Below are positions 49,866-61,200 of a stretch of DNA of 64,000 nucleotides, in pieces (the stretch's first letter is position 1; the number at the start of each line of letters is the position of its first letter). The position numbers were made by a program, and so were the translations under genes. This DNA comes from Dasypus novemcinctus (lineage: Eukaryota > Chordata > Mammalia > Cingulata > Dasypodidae): contig NC_080698.1 in NCBI RefSeq assembly GCF_030445035.2, forward strand, positions 27,559,294-27,623,293. Reading direction: 5' to 3'. The notes beneath the pieces were generated by a model. It saw only the letters and a list, made by a program, of their open reading frames with translations, was not told the DNA's origin and searched no databases.

Positions 49866-50450
49866 TAAGTTTGGTAATGCTGAGACCAGGCCCTTCCAAG
49901 CTGTCATTGGACCTGTATCTGATCTTTCATTTCCTGCCATTTGATAGTGGATCTGTTGGAAAGCAGAGATAATTTTTAAACAATGGCTAGATTAAGAAAA
50001 GGAGAGTTGAGGGAAAAGTGCCCCTGCGTGTTTCTTTCTCCCCTGGGTCAATTCTTATTGTCTAAGCTTATGGCTTTGTTAAAAAGAATGAACTACAGGT
50101 GCATAGCAAGCATTCTTTCTGGGTAACCAGGCTGTTTTTAATTACTGTCAGATTTCACCTATAAAAACACAATTGTATTATTTTACAAAGAGTGTCCAGC
50201 GACCCATGTGAAGTGTGAAAGAAAGAAAGCAGTTGCAGCTCCAGTGACTAGGTGGGCCCTTCTGGGGAAGCTGAACCCTACCCCATCATTCTCCATTCCA
50301 GGCTGAAAAGGCAAGGGCCTTGGACTAGCCTTGGAAACAGAGTTGCTGTTTCTTGCCTAAAGTTTCAAACTTAACAAAGGATGCAATGGGAAAGTCACCA
50401 TACCTTGGGATTTCAGAGCTTGAGTGATGAGCTCTGTGTATAAAAATTCA

Positions 50451-50464
50451 GAGAGAGAGAGAGA
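50451..50464. repeat. Short (GA)n run
   Basis: About seven GA units lie between the two convergent genes, just beyond the LRIG1 poly(A) site. Confidence 0.7.
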
Positions 50465-50579
50465 CTCAGGCATCTGGTGATAGAGTAGAATATGAATGAC
50501 CACATTTGTCATTCATTTGGAATTAAATGGGATGAAGCAATGCTGGTTAGTATACGTAGGAGAAACCCAACCACACATT

Positions 50580-52032
50580 TAACATTTATAAATGAACCTT
50601 TATTAAAGACACTTCAATGCCATTTGTTAAACACTTCAATATTTTACATGTTTTTCAATGTACATGGTACCAAAATTTCTATAAATAAATAACTTTGTAC
50701 ATAAAAGTAATACTTCCTCTTTCACATTGCCTCTCAGAAGCAGCAAATTCACATATTTTGTGGAAGTAACAATCAGTTAACTATTGAGAAAAGAATTCTA
50801 ATGTGCTTACCTTTTGAAACAGTGATGACATTAGACAGTAAAATTTAATATAGGTAAAGTAGTAAAGTAACCATTTTGTCAATATCCAGCCCCCTCCCCC
50901 TTCAGCGTCTGAGCTAAAGGAGCGTGCTTTCTGAGATTTTTAAGGACCTTGAGCTTGTTTTAGCTTAACAGTTACTTCATTACTCACTGGCACTCCCAAG
51001 ATGATTAGCTACAGGTCTTAAAAGTGCAAATATACCCAGAATCCAGGTCAAAAGCTAACTTTTATATGGTCCAAACCCAATTCTGTTTGTGCAAGGGAAT
51101 GACATGGACAGGCCTACTCTGGATCCTCAGGAGAAATAAGCTAGCCCTGAAAAGTAGGAACTTTCACTATACTGGCAGAACTATATCACTATTGAAAAAT
51201 CCACAGGTACCAACACCAGCAGCCTTTACCATAATAAAAAGCCTCCAATGACAATCGAATGAAAAGGACAAGACCACATTTGTTTGTTTTTATAATAAAA
51301 TGAGCTTCAAAGGGAGAAAGGCAGAGCTAAACTGTTTCTGACCGAGTGCTTCTGGCAGATTAACAGCCCTCATGCTACTTGTTAAAGAAAGAACAGAAGT
51401 CTAAGAGTCATTCCGGTAAGGGTAGATGACATCTGCCTCTGACGCCACAGGGAGATGCTGCAAGAGCACCCATAAGTGAGCAATCCTGCAAGAAGTTACT
51501 TCCAACTCAGATGAAATCTCTGAATGTAAAGCATCCCAGGGGTCTGATCCTATGAAGTGCAAGACAATTCCAAGGACTTTCCATCCTTCCCACCTCACCG
51601 AAAACTACTGGGAACAAATGTGGTTTAGCGCCTGTAAATCCCATTCATGCATTAAGGCACCAGAATATTTCACCCCACCCCTCCAAAATTAAACAGCAAC
51701 CTGATATGAAAAATAATATTGCCAAAATTGCCTGACTTTTTCTGTTAACCATGCACTAAAGATTAAAATAGCCTCTGTAAAAGATATATAATATATATGA
51801 AATCTCTGAAAACTCTTATATACAGTGGTATCAAATACTTTTTCTGCCTTTTGTACACAATAGCCTCTTGCTTTTTCTGTGCTTCAGATGCAAGTCCTTT
51901 GAACTACTGATACTCCACTTGGAAGTTAAAACTATGTACAAATCAGTGATGCTTGAACCCAAGCTTCCTCACAGCCTCTCCTACCTCTTTCCTGTATGAG
52001 ATTGATCTGACAAGAGCTGAGGTAGACAAAAC
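50580..52032 (-). other. LRIG1: Probable LRIG1 3' UTR
   Basis: About 1.45 kb lies between the stop codon and the candidate poly(A) site at 50604-50599. There is no reading frame of note and no SINE, L1 or LTR signature, which is unusual for this repeat-laden window and fits transcribed, constrained sequence. An AT-only tract (atataatatatat) sits near 51785-51800. The extent is inferred from the poly(A) signal. Confidence 0.7.
50599..50604 (-). terminator. LRIG1: Candidate poly(A) signal for LRIG1
   Basis: TTTATT on the + strand gives AATAAA on the - strand (context tttAATAAAggttc). About 25-35 nt farther in transcript direction comes a GU-rich run (TGTGTGGTTGGG on the - strand, near 50567-50578), the expected downstream element. 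The pair makes this a good cleavage site. Confidence 0.72.
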
Positions 52033-52289
52033 CTAGATTTTCGGTGCAAAGAGCAACGGCACACTCCGTTTCCCAGGGAGTTGTCCTGTCAGTGGTGCGG
52101 ACTCAGGACTGGGGTCACATGCCTTGGGGAGGGGTCCATTGGAAAGAAGCAAGTGCTGGGCTTCACTGGGGACATCAGAAAAGCCCGAAGAGTCTTCTGT
52201 GAGCTCAGGATTGCCTGAAGTTAACACAGATGAAGGCTGGAGGTCTATGGAGTCCGGCTCACAAAACCTTGCTAAAGTCCAAGAAGCTC
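52033..52289 (-). CDS. LRIG1: LRIG1 terminal coding exon and stop codon
   Basis: The acceptor is a strong tract ending ttttcttctag. The exon completes a glycine, then encodes [18 protein letters not shown] and finishes [18 protein letters not shown] then FAPKI before the stop at 52035-52033. The last block (LTGQLPGK...LLxAPK) is recognisable as the LRIG1 C-terminus. The intron before it is only 107 bp. Confidence 0.95.
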
Positions 52290-55200
52290 CTAGAAGAAAA
52301 GAAAAGGTACATCAGACACTTCAACCAGCCCTGACTCTGGAAGGGGGTCCCAACTCACCTGCTACACTAACTCCTCAGAAGACAGTAAAATTTTACCTTT
52401 GCCATCTGGAGGTGCCTTTGACTTTTTCTTCAAGGCTGTCAGCATTCTGTCGTGGTTACTGGGGTAGAGGGAACCCCTATAGTCAGTGTGGGACCCATCA
52501 ACAGTTCCGCTGTTCAGGTGACGTGCAGAATGTTCTCGGTCACTCCGACTGGGCTCCTGGCTGCTTAGTATACCTGGCTGTGTGCTGTCTCTGGACACAG
52601 GCTGAGGATGGAAGGCTTGTTCCCTGGAGTGACTGTCCACATCACTGCTGCAGTCACTACACAGAACTGGGCCACTGTGCTCTGGAAGACAGAGCCAAAC
52701 ACAGATGAGAACTGTTACCACTGACATCTCCACCCACACACAAAGGGACAGGCTGCTTAATGCTACTACTGCAGGACCCTGTTTATATCAACCAGAGCAA
52801 TTAATCCCCTCCAACGCCCCCAACCCTTTCATTTAGTGAAAAGTCCTATATGTCCTGATTAAAATATCTCGTACCTATCTTATGTGGACCGGGTGTCCCA
52901 TCAGCTCTCTGCGTCGCTTTCCATGGCTCTTTATTATATCCAGCACAGAGTTTTGGCTGCTTGCATGAGACGCTATGAGTGTCAACCTCTTGAAAGAGGC
53001 TTGCATCTCTTGGACAAACACCTGCAATAGATTCCTCCGTGACGAGAAACTCTGGGCTTAAGCATTTCGCACTGAACCTCATGAAAGGAATGGGCAAGGC
53101 TACTAAAACTGAGTCATTTCTAAAAAATGTTCTTGAGTATGCTGGATTATTGGGCTAGCTGAGGTCCAGCAAAGAAATACTTTTCTAATTCTGCCTTCCC
53201 AGCAGGTGGGCCTTTGAGCATCCAGGGCCCTGTGAAAGGAGCAGTTCTCATGAGATAAACCTTTACTGTCCCAGGCAAGAGCTCAGGTTTCCCCATGGCC
53301 TGGACTAGCTCGCCATTGTGAATGTTTTCTAATAAGAGAAAGACTGGGCACTCCCCTATATATTTCATGACCTGAAATGTCCTCTGCAGCTCTTACTGCA
53401 ATCCCATCTTCTCTCAGCTACCAAAAGTTGAGCCCAATATAGTGACTTTCGGCGGGGACAGAATTTTGAAGCTTGCAGAAATGGCACAGGCTAGGTGCAA
53501 TGCAGACCAACAGAAGTCTCATCCTACAGCCTCCTATTTCACCACATGTGCCTGGATCTAATGCCAGGCAGCCACCCTGGGAAAGGGCTGGGGGCCACTC
53601 CCAGCCCAGGGGCTCCTACTCACATCAGACCAAGGCACCAAGTCCTTACCGTTGCTTTCGATGTGCCCGTTGCCCTGATGGCCACCCTCGGTCCTGACCA
53701 CAGTTTCCTGTCGGTCAGAAAGGGTCCCCTGAGAAGAGAGATAGCTAGGAACATCAGGCGGCACGATGGTTTCATCTGCAAGAAGGTATGACAGTCAAAC
53801 ATCAGGAGTTCCATCCTTCATGGTAACAAGAACTGCAGAGAGGTGCCCTGGAGGCCCTCATAGAGCCTGGGGGTGTGATTTCACACCCCCAGGTAAAAAG
53901 CAGGTCAGAGTTCTAAGCCCACAAAAGACAGAGAACAGTGGTGGAAAGGGAGATGGAACTCACAGAACTATGGTGTTTTGAGATCATTTCAGGAAAAATA
54001 CAACAGGCATGTGCCAGGCATGCTTCAGAATTATCAAGGAGACAGAAAAGTGGAGCAGGTGGAGCTCAGTGGTTGAGCACCTGCTTTGTATATATTAACC
54101 AAAGTCCCAGGTTCAAGTGCAGTTAGAGTTCACAATATACTTCCATTTCACTGGTATATGAGAGTATTCCCATGCAGTGTTAATTTAACTTCCTCAAAGT
54201 GTAAATGGTGTCACTGGGACTAAATGTCTCAACTGTCCAAAGCCTCCAGACCTGGCTTCATGTCACTGCTTTTCCTTCTGCCCTGAAAATAAGCTCAGCT
54301 TGCGATGCCTGACCTGTGTTAGTGACGCTGTATTCCTCACTCTTCTTCCTGGTTTGGTAGATGATGCACACCCAGACCAGGGATGTCAGGACGATGCTGC
54401 ACACCACGGCAATGGTGAAGATGCCCACAGTGGTCCCGTCCTTCCTGCAGCCCGGGCTGGCTAAGACGCTCAGCTGGCTGTGCGCGCGCTCCGTGCCCAG
54501 GGTGTTGGACATCTCACAGGTGTACCTGCCTGCATCCTCCGCCACCACGTTCTGAACAACAAGGAGCTGGTTGCCAGGGGTGAAGTGGTGCCGCTCACTG
54601 AGACCCAGAGGGTGGTCCCCCTTGAGCCAGGTGATGCGGGGCGGAGGGCTCCCAGTAGCCTTGCACTGGAGTGCCACCGTTTCCCCTACAGACACAACAC
54701 AGTCTTCCAAGGGCACCACCAAGGATGGAGTTTCTGCAAGCAAATCAGATGGTAGGGTTATTCTGCAGGCCTCCACTGCTACTGTCCCATGTTCCTCTTC
54801 TAGACCAGACCATGCCTCTTGTTAGAATGTTTTTTAGGCATAAGCCCTATGAAGACTCTCTTCATTCCCTGGCTGTCAATTCTTTTTAAAGAGAAGGAGC
54901 CAGCTTCTCTTTCAGAAAGCCAGAGGTTTTAAATAGAGACAGCCCACCCCAAGCTCCACACAGAGCAGTTAGAGAACTTGCCTCTAGATGCCTATGATAT
55001 TTTAAATACTTATCTCCCTTTTTAAAATACAGACACACATCAGTAGTCGAACCTAAGACAGTCAGGGTGGCGTTAGCTGAAATGGAGCCTGCGGAGTTCT
55101 GGGCAGTACAGCTGTAAATCCCCATGTCATCTATTTTCACGTCAGTGATGAAAAACACATCGTCATCTGGCATGACATGCATGCGTCGCTCCCGAGCAGC

Positions 55201-58200
55201 AGGGAAATCTGTGCCTCCGTCCTTCTGCCAGGCAATCTGAGGGTTAGGGTGGCCGGTGGCAGCACATTCGAGGCGGGCCATGGTGCCAGTACGGATGGCG
55301 ATGTCATGGGGCATTTTGGTGAATGACGGCAGCACTACAAAACATACATGTAAGGTCAGTTTTGGGAAAAGTTATTGTAAAAGCCAGGAGAATCCCCTAG
55401 CATACAGACTCCCCCACCTCCCTGCCTGGGTGTCTGTTCACCACCTCTTCACCTTTCATGCCAATGGCTGCCTAGGGACCAGTACTGCCATCAGGAACAG
55501 TCTCCCTTGTGATCAGAAGCAACAGGTTTCCAAGGTCTGCCTGGCCTTTCTGTGGAACATTCCCAACAGTCTCCTTGTACACCTCAGGCTGGCTATAACC
55601 TCCTCAAATGTTAGGACTTACGATGAAAGCTGGCCTCAGCTATAACTCATAAGGAAAGTGGACTAATACGTGGCTTCCCATAAAAGGTAGGGCCTGATGC
55701 ATGCCTTCCTAGACCACAGGAAGCAGCCTGGGAAAGAAAAACATCTGCGCCATCAAGACAACTACAGAGGGAAGGACAATGTGCCTTCATCCTGGGGAAA
55801 GCAATGGGATGGCTCTGCCCTCTTGCCAAAAACCATCTTATTTATCCCAAATAGTCCCTGAAGGGGAGTGGTAGGTCTCCAGGCACCCATCAGGCAGCAC
55901 TACAGTTCCATCAAGGTTATTTCAGTGGAGTGTCTCACAACAACTGGAAATTTCAAAAACCAATGAGGAGTCTCCAAGAATAGGCCAAGACAATCCAGCT
56001 GGTGTGGTAAACAGTGGTTTCCTGTGGTCTGTAGAGGCCTAGAGAATAATTCTGATCCACCAGACAACTTTTTAAACCAATAATCAGAAAAATCTCATTA
56101 GCTTGCTAGGGTGGGAAGCTATTTGCCCCTCCCTGTCTACCTCAAACACACTATAATAGAGTCCTGGAGAAACCTACCTCATAGTTCTGAAGCTTGCTAT
56201 TGAGTAAAAGACCCTTGTCAAACACCTCCAGGACCATTCTCTCCATCGGGCCATGCATGCACACACATCAGCCTTAAGGAAGAAGGGGACATGGCTGCAC
56301 CATCTACTGAGAGGGCAGCAGCTTGCCCAGCAACTAGTTTACTTGGAATCTTGGTTTATGGAAAATAATAAGTGGATAAAAATACTAAGCTTAGCCCACA
56401 GTTTCACTTAAAATAATAACTGGATGAAAAAGTCACACTGAAAGCCACCCTTAATCTGTAAAACTTGGTCTGGGGAAATCCAGGAACGAGTAGGAACTTG
56501 TGTGTCTCCTGTCTCAATCATCTATACCTGGATAACCAGGTGAGCCATCATGAGTGTGGCTTCAAAGGAACGTTACATCAGAATAAAAAAAAAAGATAGC
56601 ACTGCCGTACCATTCACAGTGAGCCTGGCCTTGTGCGAGTAGGTGGAGCCAAAGTGGTTGGTGATGACGCATTGGTAACGGCCCTCATGCCCGAAAGTGA
56701 CATGACGGAGATGCAAAATGGTGGTGTACTCCATCACCTCGCCATCCTGAGCGCGGACGTGGGCGAAGTTCTCCATGTCGGCATTGGCCAAGACCTCATT
56801 GTCCTTCTTCCAGGCAAAGGTCATAGGGGAGCTGCTGCTGCTGGCTGCCGAACATGTGAACCGGATGTCCTTGCCCACTACAGCCATGGTGGTCTCTGGG
56901 TGGGTGATGATCTGGGGCTTTGGGAAGTCATCTGGGGGAAGAAGAGCCAACTATAAGTCACCCAGGATGCTAGTGCACAGAGGAACCAGCTGCTGTTCAA
57001 ACTAACAAGAGCCTGGGTCAGACGGGAAGCAGGTAAAACATGGACACCAGATCTTTCAGTGCTCCTGTGCGCTCTCAGCTCCATCAAACTCTGTAAGGGA
57101 ATTGCATTATGGTATCTGGCCTTCTCCAATTATAAACCCCATGAGAAGCCACCCCCTCTTTGATCACACTTCCTGATTACAAATTAATGTAAAGGTACTA
57201 AATTATCAAACCACCAGTTATGAAAATATCAAATTATCTGTTTCCTTGAGTAAACTACAACCAGATTTACCTGCTTACTTTTACACAAAACTCACTTCCA
57301 TAGTCACACACCAGTCATGACTGTGTAAACCCTAACAAAAAAAACTTACGCCAAAAAAGGAGTGGGGTATAAAGCACTTCCACAATGGCAGAGTAAGGAC
57401 CTCCAAAACGCTGCATCTCCATAAAAGCAATGAAAACATTAGCAAAAATGGTAATTTTAGAATATAGAGGACTTACAACAATCCATGGAGCATTTATTCA
57501 AGAAAAATAGCTGAAACTGAGTAAGAAAAGCGAGCTCTGTAGTGGGTTGTTTTGTTTTTTTAAGGTTTATTTATATTTATTCCCCCCGCCCTCCAGCCCT
57601 GTTGTCTGCGCTCTGTGTCCATTTGCTGTGTGTTCTTCTTTGTCCGCTTGCATTCTTGTCAGCAGCACCGGAAATCTATGTCTCTTTTTGTTGTGTCATT
57701 TTGCTGCATCAGCTCTGTGTGTGTGTGTGCAGCGCCACTCCTGGGCAGGCTGCACTTCTTTTGCACAGGGCGGCTCTCCTTCTGGGAGTGTACTCCTTGC
57801 ACATGGGGCTCCCCTACGCGGAGGTCACCCCTGCGTGGCACGGCACTACTTACGGACATCAGCACTGCACGTGGGCCATCTCATCACACAGGTCAGGAGG
57901 CCCAGGGTTTGAACCCTGGACCTCCCATGTGGTAGGTGGATGCTCTATCAGTTGAGCCAAATCCGCTTCCTGTCTGTGGTGTTTTAATTTGTCCTATTCC
58001 CATCTCTCTCTTCCCAGCTCAACAGTAACCTTGAGACCCAGCAGCCTGGAAACCACTGAAGGGAGCAAATGATTTGGATCTCCCCAAAAGCCCCATCTGC
58101 AGAGAACTGTCACTATGTAACCAACATGTCTGGCAGCAACCTAGAAAAGCCCATTTGCAGGGCTTGTCTTTATTTGATCTGACTCAGCTTGCTCAATAAG

Positions 58201-61200
58201 CAAAGTCCTGTGGCCAGGGCATTTGATGAAAACAATCAGCAGCCACTGTTTAACACACAGCTGCCGGAGGTGGCAATACCAGGTAGAGCAAATGAGGAAA
58301 ATCAGGTGGTATGGGTTGTTCAAAGTGGGCTTTGAGGAGAACCAGCATATTCCTGGGAATCTAGAAGGTCACATGCAGGGGCAGAACATAGGAAAGATCT
58401 GAGAGGGTCCTAAATTCTCACCTGTGGCTGACCCTAAGGATCTGCCCAGGCAGGAAGTAATGCCACACCACAAGGTACACACACAGACCATGGACAAAGG
58501 GTGGGACTTATTGGTTGAAGGGATTTAAAAAATTCTCTGTCCAGTTATTAGCTAACCATTAAGTTGGGACTTTAGTATCTACAGAGAATACAGACTTTAC
58601 AACATTCATCCAGGAAAGTCACTAAACAAACTTAAACAACAAGTAGCAACAACATCAAACCCTGGGGAAGGACAGGAGGATTTCCAGAGTTGCCACATTA
58701 TTTTATCTTAAATATCCAGTTCTCAACAGAAAGTCCACGAATCATGCAAAGAAACAGGGAAAAAAAGCTGTCAATAGAAACCGTCCCTGAGGAAGCCCAG
58801 ATCTTGGCTTACTAAACAAAGATTTTAAGTCAGCTATTTACGCTCAAAGAACTAAAGGAAACCATGTCCAACAAAATTAAAGTATGAGAATGACTTCTCA
58901 CCAAATAGGCAATATCAACACAGGCAGAAATTATAAAACTGAACCAAATATTAATTCTGGAATCACTTGAGACTCAATGGTAGAACTGGACTGGCAGAAT
59001 AAAGAAATCAGCAAACTTGAGGACAGTTCAAATGAGATTATTCAGTCTGAGAAACAAACAAGAATGAAGAAAAGTAAACAGAGCCACAGAGACCTGTGGG
59101 CTACCACCAAGCATACTGACATGCAAATCATGGCAGTCCAAGAAGGAAAAGAAAGAAAAAGGTACAGGAAGAACATTTTTTATCAAATTTGGGAAGTTTC
59201 TGGCCATTATTTCTTCAGATAACCTATACATTCAAGAAGCCCAGTGAACTCCAAGTTGAATAAACTCAAAGATCATACCTAGAGGGAAGTGGATCTGGCT
59301 CCACTGAGTGTCCACCTACCACACAGGAGGCCCAGGGTTCAAACCCAGGGTTTCCTGGCCCGTGTGGTGAGCTGGCCCACGGCAGTGCTGCCGCACGTAA
59401 GGATCGCCATGCCACGTAGGGGTGTCTCCTGCGTAGGGGTGCCCCACGTGCAAGGAGTGCACCCTGCAAGGAGAGTCGCCCTGAGCAAAAAAAGCACAGC
59501 CTACCCAGGAGTGGCACCGCACACAGAGAACTGACACAGCATGATGACGCAACAAAGTGACACGGTCTCCTGGTGCCACGTGACAAGAATGCAAGTGGAC
59601 ACAGAAGAACACACAGCAAATGGACACAGAGAATAGAAAACGGGGGGGGGGGTGGCAGGGGGGGGAATAAATCTTTAAAAAAAAAATCTCTTGAAAGAGA
59701 AGCAACTCACCTCAAAGGGTCCTCACTAGCACTGACAGCTGATTACTCTCTTAACAGTCAGAAAGCAGTGGGATGACATATTTTAAGTGATGAAAGAAAA
59801 ACACTGTCAACTAATAATTCTACATCCAGAAAACTTTCCTTCAAAAATGAAGGAGAAATGAAAAACATTCCCGGAGAAACAAAAACAGCACTCATCAGTA
59901 CTGAACCTACCTACAAGAAATACTGAAGGGAGTCCTTCAGGCTAGAATGAAAAGACACTAGATATAGTAGCTCCAGTCCACACTAATAACATTAATTACA
60001 TAGGTAAGTACCAAAGACAGTGTAAGTGTACTTTCATTTATTTATAATTCGTTCCTACTCCTATCTGATTTAAAAGGCAGTGGTGCAAAAAATAATTATT
60101 AAGCCGCATTGATGGGCTTATGATGTATAAAGATGTAATCTGTAGAACAATCAAAGTATGGGGATGGAGCTTTATAGGTACAAAAGTTTTTTGTATCCCA
60201 TTTAAGTTAACCTCATTATTAATCCAAACTAGATTGTTTTAAGATGTTAATTACAATCCCCATGGCAACCACTAAGTAAAAGAAACAAGGGAAATGAAAT
60301 GGTACACTAGAAATACATACATGAAGGCAGTAATGGAGAAAGAACAAAAAAGACAAAACAGAAAAATGCTAAATGGCAAACCCTACCTCATCATTAATTA
60401 CATTAAATTTACATGAACACTCTTAAGTCAAAGGCAGGAATTAACATAATGGATAAAAATCCATGGCCTAACTACATGCTGTCTACAAGAGACACACTTG
60501 AGATTCAAAGAAACAAATAGGCGGACAGTAACCAAAGGAGAGGATGTCTATACTAATAACAGACAAAATAGACATAAAGGCAAAAAAGAGTGTTACTAAA
60601 GACAAAAAATAACACTTTTTAATGATAAGAGGGTCAGTCCATCTGGAAGACATTTTCCACTGTATGGATATACAACATTTTTAAAATCCATTCATCACTT
60701 GATGGGCATTTGAGCTGTTTCCATTTTTTGGCTCTTATGAATAATGCTACTATAAACGTATGTGTAAAAATTTCTGTGTGGACATACGTTTTCATTTCTC
60801 CTAGGTGTATTCCTAGGACTGGAATTGCTGGGTCACATGGTAACTCTGTTTAACCAGCAGACCATTTTCCAAAGAAGCGGCATAATTTTACATTCCCACT
60901 AGCAGAATAGGAAGGTTCTAATAAAAAGAAGTGAGAGATTCCCACAGAGTTTGAGACTTCAGTTCAACTCTGCTAAGGGTTTTCATGATTCCTGTTAACA
61001 TCTAACAGTTGTTTTGGGGGAAGCCAGAGCTTTAAAAAAAAAGGGGGTGGGGGGTTTGTATATGTGTGTGTAAGGTATGTGACAAACTGTTGCAGTGCAG
61101 GGATATCCTAGGGCACAGGCTGCGTGCCCCATGTTGAAGTCCAGTGGCTAAACCTGCTGCCTTGGCTCAGCCAGCAGGAAAGCCTATGTAAGCCCAAGGG

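Larger units (their letters stand above)
49595..49890 (+). other. SLC25A26: SLC25A26 3' UTR (proximal part)
   Basis: The stretch follows the TGA stop, has no continuing reading frame and holds two canonical AATAAA hexamers. The true 3' end is not determined by sequence alone. I end the feature about 25 nt past the second hexamer. Sequence from there to about 50560 shows no other feature I recognise. Confidence 0.6.
57360..60640 (+). mobile_element. HAL1/LINE-1-like element with two SINE insertions
   Basis: Sense-strand phrases run in the order expected for a half-L1 element: cttccacaatggcagagtaa (5' end), a coiled-coil ORF1-like region at 58977-59222 ([18 protein letters not shown]), attcccggagaaacaaaaac and aaatactgaagggagtcctt, then old L1 text to about 60640. 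Chimeric SINEs at 57550 and 59281 split it. The ORF1-like frame is broken. It is antisense to LRIG1. Confidence 0.6.

Noticed and set aside
52124..52708. A 194-codon open frame on the + strand
   Set aside because: It is the antisense shadow of two LRIG1 coding exons and the 107-bp intron between them.
53022..53097. Longer version of the LRIG1 tail exon (starting near 53077)
   Set aside because: The frame is open, but the acceptor at 53022-53023 has the better pyrimidine context and joins in phase to give the recognised NG-VCPRD sequence. A longer form is possible only with an alternative acceptor.
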